Shown here: positions 43,676 through 54,040 of the stretch, piece after piece
Position numbering within the stretch: position 1 is the first letter of the stretch
How the letters are laid out: every line of letters starts with the position of its first letter
From: Rheinheimera sp. 1928-s
GTDB lineage: Bacteria; Pseudomonadota; Gammaproteobacteria; Enterobacterales; Alteromonadaceae
Direction of reading: 5' to 3'
NCBI RefSeq assembly: GCF_029269265.1
Contig: NZ_JARIXP010000002.1
Span: 249,746-313,745 of the forward strand
DNA: 64,000 bases
Made by a program: the position numbers and the translations under genes
Notes under the pieces: generated by a model
What the model was told of the DNA's origin: nothing
The model's database searches: none
The model's input: only the letters and a program-made list of their open reading frames with translations

Positions 43676-46600
43676 TTGAATCATTTGTATCTGCAGTGCA
43701 TCAAGCTGCTGGCATTTGTTATTCCTGCACTGCTGATGTTCACAGTGGCAGCCACTGAACAAAAAATTGAAAAACTATCGGTGTACAGCAGGTTAGCTAA
43801 TCCGCAAATTTATAGTGTGGCCAAAGATCATCAAGGCTTCTTATGGTTTGGTACAACGGACGGGCTGAAACGTTATGATGGTTATCAGTTTATATCCTTT
43901 CAGCATGAGCCAGACCAGCCAGGTTCCCTGTCAAATAATAATGTCGGGGTGATGCTGCATGATTCACAAAGCCGTCTTTGGGTAGGTACCTGGGGTGGCG
44001 GACTGAATTTGTACCAACCACAAAGTCAGACCTTCCGGCATTTTCGCCACGACCCGCAATCGGCAAGTTCCTTAGGCGCAGACAGAGTGCAATCTCTGTT
44101 TGAAAGTAAATCCGGTGAGATATGGGTCGGCACCAATGGCGGTGGCTTAAATTTATATCAGCCACAAAGCGACACTTTTAAAAGTTACACTCATGATCCT
44201 GCTAACCCGCAGAGTATTGGCAACAACAGGATTTGGGGCTTAGCGGAAGACAGCAAACAGAATTTATGGGTTGCCACTACGGATGGTCTGTATCGATTTG
44301 ACGCAGAGCAGCAGCACTTTCATAAATACGGTGTAGCCGAAGGCTCTTTGGACCACCCTGAAGTACGCTCTATTTTTATCGACGCTCAAGATCAGCTCTG
44401 GGTCTCTACCCGCTTGAGTTTTGGCCGTTTTGATCCAGACAACAACAGCTATCAGCGGTATGCATTACCTGATGGTGAACTGCCCAGCGTAAATAGCATG
44501 ACAGCGCAAGGAGACCTACTTATTCTGGCAACTCTGGCTGGGGTCTATCATTTTAATACCAAAGACAAAAGCTTTAGTCCGGCGGCCTTAAATGGTGACT
44601 GGTCTTTGCTCGGCAACCATGACGTGCGCCAGGTGCAGCTCGACTCCACTGGCCTGCTATGGGCAGCCACCCGTTATGCTGGTGTGGTGAAAGTATTTCC
44701 ACGCCTGCCCGCTTTTGAAGGCTGGAACAACTACTTAAGCGACAGACCGCTGTCTGGTTTGTATTCTCAGGTGCAAAGTATGATCGCAAGGCCTGATGGC
44801 GGATTGTGGCTGGGCACAGGTAAAGGTTTAGTCGCATTTGATGGCAAACAGCAGTTCAGTCCCTTCACTTCAGACAGCTTTCCAGGCCAGTTCACCCGCT
44901 TTCGCATTAAAACCATGGCTTATGACAGTCAAGACCAGCTTTACATCAATACGGATTCCGGCCTGTACAAACTGGACCCACAACAACTGCAAATCCAACC
45001 ATTGTCTCTGAACTGGATGACATTAGCAGGAGATGGCATAGAGTCGTTGGCGGTGGATAAAGAGGATCAACTCTGGCTGGTGTTGTCCTCCACTCATCAA
45101 CTGGTGCGTTGGGATCCAAAAACCAATACCGCAGACTACTTTTTAAAGGACGTGGACCCGGTCTTCAGTTTTGTTGACCAGCAAAATGAAATCTGGGTGG
45201 CCACGCTAGGGGACGGCACCTATCGCATTTCGGCCGATCGCACACAGATTTCACATTTTTTACCTGCGACCAGCCAGAGTCTGAGCAATACCAATCTGAG
45301 CACTGCCAGTGTGCTTGCCATAGTGCAAGCCGATGCGGACAGCTTGTGGTTTGCCACCAGCCAGGGGGTAGACCTTTACTCGAAAAAAACCGGTAAAGTG
45401 ACTCACTTTAAACACGTGATCGAAGGTGAAGTCATTTCAGTACAATCCATGGCTCTGGACTCTTCAGGCATGTTGTGGCTGGCAACCTCTCATGGCGTGT
45501 CCCGGCTGGATCCGGACACAGGAATATTTAACTACTTCACTACCAATGATGGCTTAAGCAGCAATGGTTTTTTACCTCGGTCCGTGACCCAAACCCCGGA
45601 TGGACGGATCTTTTTTGGTAGTGTTGAAGGCATCACTGCTGTGCATCCATCTCAAGTCCTGGTTAATGAAATGCCACCTCCAGTGGTCATTACTTCAGTC
45701 AAAATTGATGGTAAACATCAGCCTTTTCCATTGCCCGAATTACTTGAAGTTGCTGCTGATTTTAAAAATTTAAGCATTGATTTTACCGCTCTGGATTTTC
45801 AGGCCACTGAAGACAACAGATATCAAACCCGATTAGTAGGGTATGACGATCTATGGAGCAACAGAACGCCTGAACATCTGGTTAACTATGGCCGCCTGCC
45901 GCCAGGTGACTATCAGTTTGAAGTGCTGGGCAGCAATAACCATGGCGTCTGGAACCCAAGTCCACAGCGGCTGAAACTGAAAATATTACCGCCCTGGTAC
46001 CAAACTACTGTGTTTTTGGTCGCAGCCCCGCTGACGCTGGCCCTGCTGATCTTTTTCTGGTTCAGAGCCAGAACCCTGGCTCAGCAAAAACGTGAGCAGC
46101 ATTTAACCGAACAAGTCAGTCGACGCACTCAGGATATTTTATTACTGGGTGAACTGGGCAAAGATATAGCCGCTACTTTTGAGCTGGAGCAAGTAGCGCA
46201 GAAAATCTATAACCACCTGACCTCAGTGCTCAACACCGATACTGTGGCTTTGGGCTTGTACGATCATCAGCGCTCGGAGCTGAATTATCTGTTTGCCATG
46301 CGAAAAGGCGAGCGGCTTGCCCCTGTCTCAGTGCAACTGAACAATCCGCGTCGTCCAAGCTGCTACTGTATTGAACAGCGGCAGGAGTTTATCGTATCCG
46401 CCGCATCGGACTGGACTCGCTATGGTTTATCACCCCAACATTGTCTGAATGGCCCACAAACCCAGACGGTGATTTGTGAGCCCTTGATCGCAGGCGAGCA
46501 GTTACTTGGCATTTTGACTATTCAAAGTGACCAGAGTGACGCTTTTAATCAAGCCCAAATCAATATGCTGCGTATTATTGCCAGCCACGCTGCAGTCTCT

Positions 46601-49240
46601 GTCTCTAATGCTTTGTCATTCCAACAATTATCCGAAACCCGGCAACGATTTGAAATGGCAATGGTAGGAGCCAATGCAGGTTCATGGGAGCTAAATAACC
46701 AAACCGGAGAGCTGATTACCAATGAAATCTGGGCCACTATGCTGGGTTATACCCCTGACGAACTGCAGGCCTTGTATGGCAACACCATAGATCAGCTTAG
46801 TCAGTTGGTGCATCCGGAGGATCTCGCCAGAGCCAACAGCGACTTTGTAAAACACATCAAAGGTGTCAGCGATATTTACCGTGCCGAAGTCAGGATGAAA
46901 AGCCGCAGTGGTCAATGGAAATGGATGCTGAGTGTAGGTAAAGCTATTCAGCACAAGGTGTTTGGGATTTTATTGGATGTCAGTGAATCCAAAGCCATGG
47001 AAAGTGCGTTGCTGGACGCCAAAGAAAAAGCTGAGCATGCCACCAAAGCCAAATCTGACTTTTTATCCAATATGTCGCATGAGATCCGTACTCCGATGAA
47101 TGCCATTATTGGCATGAGTCATCTGGCGCTCAATACAGAATTAGCACCCAAGCAGCGCAATTACATCGAAAAAGTACACCGCAGTGCGGAAGTCTTATTG
47201 GGCATTATTAATGACATTCTCGACTTCAGTAAAATTGAAGCAGGTAAACTGGATATAGAACAAACCGAGTTTCAGCTCGATACCGTGCTGGAGCAACTGG
47301 TCGATTTGGTGGGGCTGAAAGCGGCTGAAAAACACATAGAATTGCATTTTTCCATAGCCCCTGATGTACCCACTGTATTGCGTGGCGACCCTCTGCGTTT
47401 AGGCCAAATATTGACGAATCTGGGCAATAACGCGGTGAAATTTACCGAGCAGGCTGGTGAAATTACAGTGTCAGTGCATTGCGAACAACAACAGGACAAC
47501 GATGTGTTGCTGCATTTTGCTGTCAAAGATAGCGGTATTGGTATGACACCAGAGCAACAGGCTCGTTTGTTTCAATCATTCAGTCAGGCTGACAGCTCCA
47601 CCACCCGCAAATACGGCGGTACAGGCTTGGGTTTGGCTATTTGTAAAACCCTGACTGAACTGATGCAAGGTGAGATTTGGGTGCAAAGCAGTGCCGGCCA
47701 GGGCAGCACTTTTCATTTTACTGCACGCTTAGGTGTAGTAGCACAGTATCAGGTTGAGCTTGTAGTACCAGAAACACTAAGTGGATTAAAAGTATTAGTA
47801 GCCGACGATAACGATACAGCCAGGGATATTTTAGCTGGCCTGCTGCGCCAGCAGGGTTTTGATGTCACTACGACAAACAGTGGTGAACAAAGCTTAACTC
47901 TGCTGCATGAAGCCGCTCAGCAACAGCCTTTTCAATTGCTTTGTATTGACTGGAATATGCCAGAACTGGATGGTTTAGCAACTATTGCCCGACTGGAACA
48001 GCAGCCACTGCGTCATAGGCCTAAAATCATGCTGGTGACCGCTTACGGTACTGATGAGGCCCAGCAAGCGGCGGCAGATCTGAATATTCACAGTTATCTG
48101 GCTAAACCTTTTACCCGCGATAGCCTGCTGCAAGCTGTATTGCATGCTTGTGGCCACAGTAGTGATGTCCGCCACAAAGAAAATGGAGTAACAGCAAAAG
48201 TTCAGGCTGCGATCCGACAACTGCGGGGTGGCCGTATTTTGTTGGCCGAAGACAATGCTCTGAATCAGGAATTGGCTATGGAATTACTGACCAGCAATGG
48301 GTTGCTGGTTACTTTGGCCGAAGATGGTCAACAAGTACTGAATTTACTGCAGCAGCACCACTTTGATGCTGTGCTGATGGATTGTCAGATGCCTGTGATG
48401 GATGGCTACGCCGCCACTGCAGTTATTCGTCAGTTAGAACAGTTTAAACAGCTACCTATTATTGCGATGACCGCCAATGTGATGGCCGCTGATATTGAAA
48501 AAGCGCTGGATGCCGGCATGAATGCTCATATTGCCAAACCTATAAACGTCAATGAGATGTTTTTGGTGATGGCAAAATGGATCAAAGTCGCTCATTCGCA
48601 GCCGGAAGTGATGCCAACGTCTGAGCAAACAAACCAACTTCAACTGCCTGAGTTAGCTGGTATAGACACAGAGGCCGGGCTTGCGGTCAGCCAGCACAAC
48701 CAGGCTTTGTATCTGAAGTTATTAAAACGTTTTGCCGATTCCAATCAGGATTTCAGTCAGCAGTTTCAACAAGCTCTGCAGGATCCAGACCCGGAAGCCG
48801 CCAGTCGTTGTGCTCATAGCTTACGGGGTTCAGCAGGAAATATAGGTGCCAAGGCCGTGCAGTTTGCGGCACAAGCCTTGGAACTGGCCTGCCGTGAACA
48901 CTCCGAAATTGCAGCGCCTTTACTGCAGCTTGAGCAGGAACTGGCAGCAGTATTAACCGCCTTGCAGCAACTCAACACCGGTCAAAACGAAAGGGCAATA
49001 CAGCAACAGACTGCAGATCCGACAGAAGTACAGAACTTACTGCAACAACTGGCAGACTTGATAGCAGACAATGACACTGAAGCCGTGGATACAGCAGAGC
49101 AATTGCAGCTGTTACTCAGCGGCACAGAATATAAAACAGCGGTTGCTGCTTTACTCAAGCATCTCAATAACTACGATTTTGATGAAGCAGCAGCCAGCTT
49201 AACCCTGTTAAGCCAGCAGATAGAGGCCAAACTGTCTTAA
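43676..49240 (+). CDS. Giant hybrid histidine kinase: propeller, GAF, PAS, kinase, two receivers, HPt
   Basis: This 1854-aa membrane sensor starts at TTG behind GGAGAG. Order: signal/anchor (about 5-25); periplasmic two-component-propeller repeats (about 40-690; [27 protein letters not shown]); Y_Y_Y domain (about 695-770); membrane span (about 778-797); GAF (about 830-975); PAS (about 985-1105); kinase core with His1135 in [12 protein letters not shown]; ATPase ([22 protein letters not shown]); receiver Asp1425; receiver Asp1569; HPt His1714 in [13 protein letters not shown]. The propeller plus Y_Y_Y layout is that of sugar-sensing hybrid systems of Bacteroidetes, but no AraC output domain is fused, so the phosphate must leave through the HPt to another regulator. 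Confidence 0.92.
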   Translation: MNHLYLQCIKLLAFVIPALLMFTVAATEQKIEKLSVYSRLANPQIYSVAKDHQGFLWFGTTDGLKRYDGYQFISFQHEPDQPGSLSNNNVGVMLHDSQSRLWVGTWGGGLNLYQPQSQTFRHFRHDPQSASSLGADRVQSLFESKSGEIWVGTNGGGLNLYQPQSDTFKSYTHDPANPQSIGNNRIWGLAEDSKQNLWVATTDGLYRFDAEQQHFHKYGVAEGSLDHPEVRSIFIDAQDQLWVSTRLSFGRFDPDNNSYQRYALPDGELPSVNSMTAQGDLLILATLAGVYHFNTKDKSFSPAALNGDWSLLGNHDVRQVQLDSTGLLWAATRYAGVVKVFPRLPAFEGWNNYLSDRPLSGLYSQVQSMIARPDGGLWLGTGKGLVAFDGKQQFSPFTSDSFPGQFTRFRIKTMAYDSQDQLYINTDSGLYKLDPQQLQIQPLSLNWMTLAGDGIESLAVDKEDQLWLVLSSTHQLVRWDPKTNTADYFLKDVDPVFSFVDQQNEIWVATLGDGTYRISADRTQISHFLPATSQSLSNTNLSTASVLAIVQADADSLWFATSQGVDLYSKKTGKVTHFKHVIEGEVISVQSMALDSSGMLWLATSHGVSRLDPDTGIFNYFTTNDGLSSNGFLPRSVTQTPDGRIFFGSVEGITAVHPSQVLVNEMPPPVVITSVKIDGKHQPFPLPELLEVAADFKNLSIDFTALDFQATEDNRYQTRLVGYDDLWSNRTPEHLVNYGRLPPGDYQFEVLGSNNHGVWNPSPQRLKLKILPPWYQTTVFLVAAPLTLALLIFFWFRARTLAQQKREQHLTEQVSRRTQDILLLGELGKDIAATFELEQVAQKIYNHLTSVLNTDTVALGLYDHQRSELNYLFAMRKGERLAPVSVQLNNPRRPSCYCIEQRQEFIVSAASDWTRYGLSPQHCLNGPQTQTVICEPLIAGEQLLGILTIQSDQSDAFNQAQINMLRIIASHAAVSVSNALSFQQLSETRQRFEMAMVGANAGSWELNNQTGELITNEIWATMLGYTPDELQALYGNTIDQLSQLVHPEDLARANSDFVKHIKGVSDIYRAEVRMKSRSGQWKWMLSVGKAIQHKVFGILLDVSESKAMESALLDAKEKAEHATKAKSDFLSNMSHEIRTPMNAIIGMSHLALNTELAPKQRNYIEKVHRSAEVLLGIINDILDFSKIEAGKLDIEQTEFQLDTVLEQLVDLVGLKAAEKHIELHFSIAPDVPTVLRGDPLRLGQILTNLGNNAVKFTEQAGEITVSVHCEQQQDNDVLLHFAVKDSGIGMTPEQQARLFQSFSQADSSTTRKYGGTGLGLAICKTLTELMQGEIWVQSSAGQGSTFHFTARLGVVAQYQVELVVPETLSGLKVLVADDNDTARDILAGLLRQQGFDVTTTNSGEQSLTLLHEAAQQQPFQLLCIDWNMPELDGLATIARLEQQPLRHRPKIMLVTAYGTDEAQQAAADLNIHSYLAKPFTRDSLLQAVLHACGHSSDVRHKENGVTAKVQAAIRQLRGGRILLAEDNALNQELAMELLTSNGLLVTLAEDGQQVLNLLQQHHFDAVLMDCQMPVMDGYAATAVIRQLEQFKQLPIIAMTANVMAADIEKALDAGMNAHIAKPINVNEMFLVMAKWIKVAHSQPEVMPTSEQTNQLQLPELAGIDTEAGLAVSQHNQALYLKLLKRFADSNQDFSQQFQQALQDPDPEAASRCAHSLRGSAGNIGAKAVQFAAQALELACREHSEIAAPLLQLEQELAAVLTALQQLNTGQNERAIQQQTADPTEVQNLLQQLADLIADNDTEAVDTAEQLQLLLSGTEYKTAVAALLKHLNNYDFDEAAASLTLLSQQIEAKLS

Positions 49241-50592
49241 CGCAGCAAAGCAATACGACCGGTTTTGACCACTTGTTTATAGATACGGGGTTCCGGTGCT
49301 AGTACATACAAGTCACCATTTAAGCCAGTCAGCTGGATTGGCACTCCAGCTTGATGCGCGACTTGAGCATTAGCTTCAATATGCGCAGCTTCGCCATGCA
49401 CTGGCACAGCGATTTGAGGTTTTACCCAACTGTACAATAATTCCAGCTCACCCCGACACGGATGCCCAGAGACGTGAATGGGTAAGTCTGTGTCGTGGCT
49501 TTGTAAGGTTTGAATGTCACGTTGTTGAAATTGCTGCACCAGCTTTTCGATAAAAGCTTCATTGCCAGGAATAATAATGGAGCTGAAGATGACTAAATCA
49601 CCACTTTCTAGCGACAACTCACGCTGCATATCTGCGGCCAAGCGGCTTAAAGTAGCTTTAGGTTCGCCCTGACTGCCGGTGGCGACCACTAAGACTTCTG
49701 CTTTGGGTAAATAGCCTAAATCATTGGCGTCTATCAAATGAATGTCGTCAGGCCAATGTCCGGTAGCGCGTGCAGCACCCACCATGTTTTGTAAAGAACG
49801 GCCGAGTAGCGCCATATAACGGCCGGTTTTATTCGCCACCCGGCCAAGGGCTATTAAACGCCCGACATTACTGCTAAAGCCACTGACCACCACCCTGCCC
49901 GCAGCCTGGCTTATCACCTGCAACAAGGCTTGGTAACAGTCGCTTTCTGATACAGAAAAGCCTTCACGCAACGCATTGGTGGAGTCACAGACCATAGCAG
50001 TGACATTTTCCTGGGCTAGACGCTGAAACACACGAGGCTTAAAGGCTTTGCCTGTCATAGGTGTTGCATCTATTTTCCAGTCGGCGGTGTGAAACACCGA
50101 ACCAGCGTCAGTGCGGATCATCAGGCAATGCGGCTCAGGGATGGAATGGGTAATAGCCAGAAATTGTACGGCAAAAGGGCCTATATGTTTGGTGTCGCCG
50201 GTTTTGACTTCAATGATAGGGACTTTATCTAAAAGCCCTACTTCAGCGAGCTTACGACGCAAAATTTCAGCCGTAAAAGCAGTGGCATAAACAGGGCATT
50301 TAAAACGAGGCCAAAGTGCAGGCAAAGCACCTATATGATCTTCGTGAGCATGAGTAATAATAATGCCGGCCAGGTTTTCCGGTTGCCTGGCAATAAAAGC
50401 CGGATCTGCAGCCACCACATCGGCTTTTTGTAAGCTGTCAGGCTGCAAAGGACTGTTAAAAGTCACGCCACAATCCACCATCAGCCACCAACCGGCATGA
50501 CCATATAAATTCAGGTTCATGCCAATTTCGCCTGTGCCACCCAAAGGTAAAAACCACAAATCAGCGCGGCCCGGTATTAAATCCACAATCAC
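49237..50592 (-). CDS. Ribonuclease J-like metallo-beta-lactamase protein
   Basis: This 451-aa beta-CASP metallo-hydrolase has the zinc motif [14 protein letters not shown] (about 75-88) and the start [17 protein letters not shown], typical of RNase J. An active-site His lies in [11 protein letters not shown], a further metal ligand in [11 protein letters not shown], a beta-CASP motif in [10 protein letters not shown] and a late ligand in [11 protein letters not shown]. It ends about 100 residues before the usual RNase J length, so the C-terminal dimerisation domain is missing. RNase J is not the main ribonuclease of gammaproteobacteria, so its RNA role here is open. The stop overlaps the convergent hybrid-kinase stop by 4 bases. 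Confidence 0.85.
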   Translation of the reverse strand: MIVDLIPGRADLWFLPLGGTGEIGMNLNLYGHAGWWLMVDCGVTFNSPLQPDSLQKADVVAADPAFIARQPENLAGIIITHAHEDHIGALPALWPRFKCPVYATAFTAEILRRKLAEVGLLDKVPIIEVKTGDTKHIGPFAVQFLAITHSIPEPHCLMIRTDAGSVFHTADWKIDATPMTGKAFKPRVFQRLAQENVTAMVCDSTNALREGFSVSESDCYQALLQVISQAAGRVVVSGFSSNVGRLIALGRVANKTGRYMALLGRSLQNMVGAARATGHWPDDIHLIDANDLGYLPKAEVLVVATGSQGEPKATLSRLAADMQRELSLESGDLVIFSSIIIPGNEAFIEKLVQQFQQRDIQTLQSHDTDLPIHVSGHPCRGELELLYSWVKPQIAVPVHGEAAHIEANAQVAHQAGVPIQLTGLNGDLYVLAPEPRIYKQVVKTGRIALLR

Positions 50593-50663
50593 AACTTCCT
50601 GCGCTTTTCATAACCACTATTTACAATACGGCTAGTGTAAGCTGATTGGCCCAGTCAACCTAG

Positions 50664-50714
50664 CAATAAAGGCAGTCTGGCAATAAAGATAGTCTAACAA
50701 TAAAGGTCGCATAG
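50664..50714. repeat. Three 17-bp direct repeats upstream of the RNase J-like gene
   Basis: The core CAATAAAG recurs at 50664, 50681 and 50698, exactly 17 bases apart. The first two copies share CAATAAAG-x-x-AGTCT. The array lies between the start of the RNase J-like gene and the end of the next gene on the same strand, a possible operator or slippage product. Confidence 0.6.
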
Positions 50715-50718
50715 ATGC

Positions 50719-51210
50719 TTAATGCACAGGTCCGGCGCTTTGATCAATTTGCTGTTGCAGCGATTTGGCAAAACCCAGCAAAAACAGTACTTCAGCCATC
50801 ACAAACAAAGGCCCTATCAACAATCCCACCAGATCATCGACAAAAGCTGGTTTTTTGCCTTCAAAATAGTGCCCGATAAATTGCAAAACCCAACCCAACA
50901 CAAATACTGCAACAGACCAGCCTACCCAGGCAGCGGTGCTGTTCAGTGCTACCAATTGCAGCGCCAGAGCATAACAGCTCAAGCTGAACACCAGCATCAC
51001 CAGCCCCATACTCAAACTTAAGCGGAAATAAAATAGCAAAGAGCCAACCAGCAGCAGATGAGTGGCTGTGATACCAGCCACTATCTCAAACGACAATAAG
51101 CTGAATAAGGCAATCACAATCAGCGGGATACCAGCAAAGTGGGTATAAATATTACGTTTGTTTCTGTGGTAATGGGCATACTGAATTAAATGTTCTGATA
51201 AGGTTTTCAT
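50719..51210 (-). CDS. Mpo1-like membrane protein (DUF962)
   Basis: This 163-aa integral membrane protein is of the family that includes yeast Mpo1, an iron-dependent dioxygenase acting on 2-hydroxy fatty acids. The conserved histidines are present in the right settings: YAHYHRNKRNIYTHFAGIPL (about 11-30) and QFIGHYFEGKKPAF (about 110-123). About four membrane spans lie between and after them. A strong GGAGAA-type site (51223-51216) precedes ATG 51210. It lies next to a Crp/Fnr-family gene on the same strand, with a 6-4-6 palindrome between them. The bacterial function is inferred from the family only. Confidence 0.85.
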   Translation of the reverse strand: MKTLSEHLIQYAHYHRNKRNIYTHFAGIPLIVIALFSLLSFEIVAGITATHLLLVGSLLFYFRLSLSMGLVMLVFSLSCYALALQLVALNSTAAWVGWSVAVFVLGWVLQFIGHYFEGKKPAFVDDLVGLLIGPLFVMAEVLFLLGFAKSLQQQIDQSAGPVH

Positions 51211-51260
51211 AGGGTTCTCCTTAGTAAAAAAACACTCTAAGGCAAAACCGGGCGGAACAC

Positions 51261-51276
51261 TGTCGGGCAGCCGACA
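51261..51276. promoter_or_regulatory. 6-4-6 palindrome between the Crp/Fnr and Mpo1-like genes
   Basis: TGTCGG-GCAG-CCGACA is a perfect inverted repeat 51 bases upstream of the Mpo1-like start, where the Crp/Fnr-family regulator encoded next door could bind. It is too short a stem with too few Ts to be a strong terminator. Confidence 0.4.
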
Positions 51277-51290
51277 ATCTTAAGCAGTCG

Positions 51291-51977
51291 CTAAACGGCC
51301 ATCTCCGCAGCTTGTTTTAACAGCTTCAAATCTAATACTTCAATTTCGGCATAACTGGTGCGGATCACGCCACTCACTACCAGTTGTTGAAGTAACTGAT
51401 TAATAGTCTGGCGTGATAACGACAATAATTGCCCAAGTTGCTCTTGCTGCACCGGGATCAGATAACGCTCATCCTGCTGATGCAAACGGCATAACATCAC
51501 TAAACGCCTGGCCAGACGCACTGAAGCGGGTAACAAACTGATATCTTCCAGCGCCTGAAATACTAAGCGCATTTTTTCAGTTAATAACTGGCCAAAGCGT
51601 TGCCACCAAAGCGGGTCTTGCTGCGCTAATTGCTGCAAAGCTGAATGATTCAACTGCAGCAACTGACAAGCCACACTGGCGGTCGCATCATGAGTGCGGG
51701 CTTTGCGGTCAAACAAGGCTATTTCACCTATCCAGTCACCGGCTTCCACTATGGTCAGCAATGCTTCGCGGCCTGATTGATGCACACCAGCAATCAGCAA
51801 AGCGCCGGATAACAACACATAGATGCCATCAAACTCATCACCGCGACTGAATAAACGTTGCCCTGCCCCAAGTTGCACCAGTCTGGCATGAGCTAACAAT
51901 TGCTGCTGTTGGCTGGCTGATAAAGCGGCAAACCAGTGGCTGTGCTGTCGAAGCTGTAATGCAAAATGGTCGGACAT
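51291..51977 (-). CDS. Crp/Fnr-family transcriptional regulator
   Basis: This 228-aa regulator has an N-terminal cyclic-nucleotide-binding-type beta barrel (about 15-125) and a C-terminal winged helix (about 148-222) with LGQLLSLSRQTINQLLQQL as the recognition helix-turn-helix. The barrel motif GDWIGEIALFDRKART stands where CRP has the cAMP-binding GEL...ERSA segment; the RS pair is not conserved, so cAMP binding is doubtful. No N-terminal cysteine cluster for an FNR iron-sulfur centre is seen. It probably governs the adjacent Mpo1-like gene. Confidence 0.87.
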   Translation of the reverse strand: MSDHFALQLRQHSHWFAALSASQQQQLLAHARLVQLGAGQRLFSRGDEFDGIYVLLSGALLIAGVHQSGREALLTIVEAGDWIGEIALFDRKARTHDATASVACQLLQLNHSALQQLAQQDPLWWQRFGQLLTEKMRLVFQALEDISLLPASVRLARRLVMLCRLHQQDERYLIPVQQEQLGQLLSLSRQTINQLLQQLVVSGVIRTSYAEIEVLDLKLLKQAAEMAV

Positions 51978-51988
51978 AAATTAACCTG

Positions 51989-52001
51989 AGCTTATCAAGC
52001 T
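51989..52001. promoter_or_regulatory. Short palindrome upstream of the Crp/Fnr-family gene
   Basis: AGCTT-ATC-AAGCT lies 12 bases before the regulator start and could be an operator. Evidence is limited to symmetry and position. Confidence 0.2.
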
Positions 52002-52079
52002 GAATAATTCAAACTGTGCACAAGGTAGGAGATCCGGATAAAATCAGCAAGTACAGCGGCGCCGGATCAAGGAAAGCAG

Positions 52080-52595
52080 ATGAACAGAAGACAATTTTTA
52101 ATAGCAGGTGCAGGTATTGCTGTGACAGCTGCTGCAGGACTGGAACTGGGCAGCAGAGGTTTTGAAGCCCATTGGGATGCATTAATTGAGCAACTGCAAT
52201 GGCTGCAGAATAAAGAACTCACCAGCAGCGGCAGCTGGAATCCAAGCCAGGTATTTCAGCATCTGGCTCAAAGCGTTCAGGGCTCGTTTCAGGGTTATCC
52301 TGAACATAAAGCAGCCTGGTTCACTCATAGTATTGGACCTGTTGCCCTCAAAGCTTTTAAAACCGCAGGTGCTATGCATCACCCGCTGGATGAGGTGATC
52401 CCAGGCATGCCGCTGCTTGACGCAACCATGCCAACACAACAGGCATTGCAGACCTTATTACAAGCCTTAGAGCAATTTAGCCAGAGCACAAGCCTCACGC
52501 CACATTTTGCCTACGGTGTGCTGAATCATCAGGACTATCAGGCCGCTCATGTGATGCATATCCGTCAGCATTTACAGCACATTCAAAGCACCTGA
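52080..52595 (+). CDS. DUF1569 (DinB-like) exported protein
   Basis: The 171-aa protein has a Tat-like leader (NRRQFLIAGAGIAVTAAAG) with a near twin-arginine start, then a four-helix DinB-like DUF1569 domain (about 28-165). Conserved histidines occur in NPSQVFQHLAQSV (about 60) and HMRQH-like AAHVMHIRQHLQH near the end, a layout that in the DinB fold binds a metal. No enzymatic role is established for the family. ATG 52080 follows GGAAAG. It stands alone between divergent regulator genes. Confidence 0.75.
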   Translation: MNRRQFLIAGAGIAVTAAAGLELGSRGFEAHWDALIEQLQWLQNKELTSSGSWNPSQVFQHLAQSVQGSFQGYPEHKAAWFTHSIGPVALKAFKTAGAMHHPLDEVIPGMPLLDATMPTQQALQTLLQALEQFSQSTSLTPHFAYGVLNHQDYQAAHVMHIRQHLQHIQST

Positions 52596-52620
52596 ATTCA
52601 TGGCTCAGAGCGGCGGCGCT

Positions 52621-53043
52621 TTATGTTGTAGCATCATCCTGCTGCGCCGCTTTGTGCTGCATGATGCGGTACAAATTCTGGTTGATCCAATCCGTCATAC
52701 TTTCCACTTGTTTAGCTATTTCGCTGCCCATAGGCGTCAGACTGTATTCCACATGAGGGGGAACCACAGGGAATGACTTGCGTGATACAAAGCCATCCTG
52801 TTCAAGGGCTTGCAGCGTCTGCGCCAGCATTTTCTCACTCACCCCTCCTATTTTTCGTCTCAGTTCGCTGAATCTGTGAGTCCCGGCCAGCAGAGCAACC
52901 AGAACCAGCACAGCCCAACGACTGGTCACGGTTTGCAACACCTGACGGGAAGGACAATCTGGCGAAAACACCATGCCAGGTCGTTGTAATAAAGATGCCA
53001 GCCCTGGGACTGGGAGATGCTGCTCTTTTTCTATTGCGGACAT
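52621..53043 (-). CDS. HxlR-family transcriptional regulator (QorR/YtfH-like)
   Basis: This 140-aa winged-helix regulator is of the HxlR family. The family pattern is visible: CPSRQVLQTVTSRWAVLVLVALL (about 34-56, including the N-terminal redox-type Cys), HRFSELRRKIGGVSEKMLAQTLQALEQDGFVSR (about 61-93) and the wing PPHVEYSLTPMGSEIA. ATG 53043 has AAGGT upstream. It diverges from a qorB-like gene, the same arrangement as ytfH-ytfG in E. coli, where such regulators sense quinones or electrophiles through the cysteine. Confidence 0.88.
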   Translation of the reverse strand: MSAIEKEQHLPVPGLASLLQRPGMVFSPDCPSRQVLQTVTSRWAVLVLVALLAGTHRFSELRRKIGGVSEKMLAQTLQALEQDGFVSRKSFPVVPPHVEYSLTPMGSEIAKQVESMTDWINQNLYRIMQHKAAQQDDATT

Positions 53044-53060
53044 CAGACACTTACCTTTTT

Positions 53061-53101
53061 GTGCGTACTTACTAAAAGAAATCGTGCTTGATAGTATGCA
53101 C
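53061..53101. promoter_or_regulatory. Inverted repeat in the hxlR-type/qorB spacer
   Basis: GTGCGTACT (53061-53069) and AGTATGCAC (53093-53101) are inverted copies with one mismatch, 23 bases apart. They lie between the two divergent starts and are a candidate autoregulatory operator. Confidence 0.4.
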
Positions 53102-53126
53102 AACGAACTCAACTCACAAGGTAAAT

Positions 53127-53984
53127 ATGATGATTGCAATTACAGGTGCTAATGGTCAGCTCGGTCGTCTTGTTATTCAGCAACTGCTGAACATAGTACC
53201 GGCCTCACAAATTATTGCAGCAGTGCGTAACCTCGAAAATGCACAGGATTTGGCCACTTTAGGTGTGCAGCTGCGCCAGGCGGACTATGACCAACCCAGT
53301 AGTCTGCAAAGTGCTTTTCATGGTGTAGACAAAGTACTGTTGATCTCTTCCAGCGAAATAGGCTGGCGTGTGCCTCAACATAAAGCTGTGATAGAAGCAG
53401 CCAAACATGCAGGTGTAAAACTACTGGCTTACACCAGCCTGCTGCACGCCGACCGATCCACCCTGGCTCTGGCCGGTGAACATCTGGCGACAGAACAGTT
53501 ATTGGCGGATTCAGGCTTGCCTTACACTCTGCTGCGTAACGGCTGGTATACCGAAAACTACTTAGCCGCCATTCCGGTCGCGCTCAACTATGGCGTATTA
53601 GCGGGTTGCGCTAAAGAAGGGCGTATTGCTTCAGCAAGCAGAGCTGACTATGCAGCTGCTGCTGCCGCAGTGTTAACCAAAGAGGATCAGGCCGGACTGG
53701 TGTATGAACTAGCTGGCGATGAAGCTTATAGTCTGACGGAACTGGCGGCCGAAATTAGTCTGCAATCCGGAAAAACAGTGGTCTATCAGGATATGGCCGA
53801 AGCAGATTATTACGCCATGTTACAACAAGCAGGTTTGCCTGATGGTTTGGCCCATATTCTGGCAGACTCAGATACAGCCGCATCAAAAGGCGATTTGTTT
53901 GATCAGAGCCGGCAACTAAGTCAACTGACGGGGCAAGCAACCCTGTCATTAAAAGCGGCAGTAGCCGATGCACTAAAAAGCTGA
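53127..53984 (+). CDS. qorB: NAD(P)H:quinone oxidoreductase, QorB-like (NmrA/SDR fold)
   Basis: This 285-aa atypical SDR has the NADP loop IAITGANGQLGRLV (3-16) and the second-strand Arg (AAVRN). VLLISSSEIGWR (about 70-81) matches the QorB pattern, as do LLAYTSLLHAD and TLLRNGWYTENY (about 139-150). It lacks the classical YxxxK active site, as this group does. It probably reduces quinones or similar electrophiles with NADPH. ATG 53127 follows AAGG; a second ATG follows at once. It is divergent from its likely repressor and has a strong terminator after it. Confidence 0.9.
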   Translation: MMIAITGANGQLGRLVIQQLLNIVPASQIIAAVRNLENAQDLATLGVQLRQADYDQPSSLQSAFHGVDKVLLISSSEIGWRVPQHKAVIEAAKHAGVKLLAYTSLLHADRSTLALAGEHLATEQLLADSGLPYTLLRNGWYTENYLAAIPVALNYGVLAGCAKEGRIASASRADYAAAAAAVLTKEDQAGLVYELAGDEAYSLTELAAEISLQSGKTVVYQDMAEADYYAMLQQAGLPDGLAHILADSDTAASKGDLFDQSRQLSQLTGQATLSLKAAVADALKS

Positions 53985-54000
53985 AGGTATTTTTCTCTGA

Positions 54001-54031
54001 AAAGACAGTCTGTAACTCAGACTGTCTTTTT
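54001..54031. terminator. Intrinsic terminator after qorB
   Basis: AAAGACAGTCTG pairs with CAGACTGTCTTT across TAACT, followed by more Ts. The symmetric A/T runs could serve the convergent gene as well. Confidence 0.88.
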
Positions 54032-54040
54032 TGATTTGCG

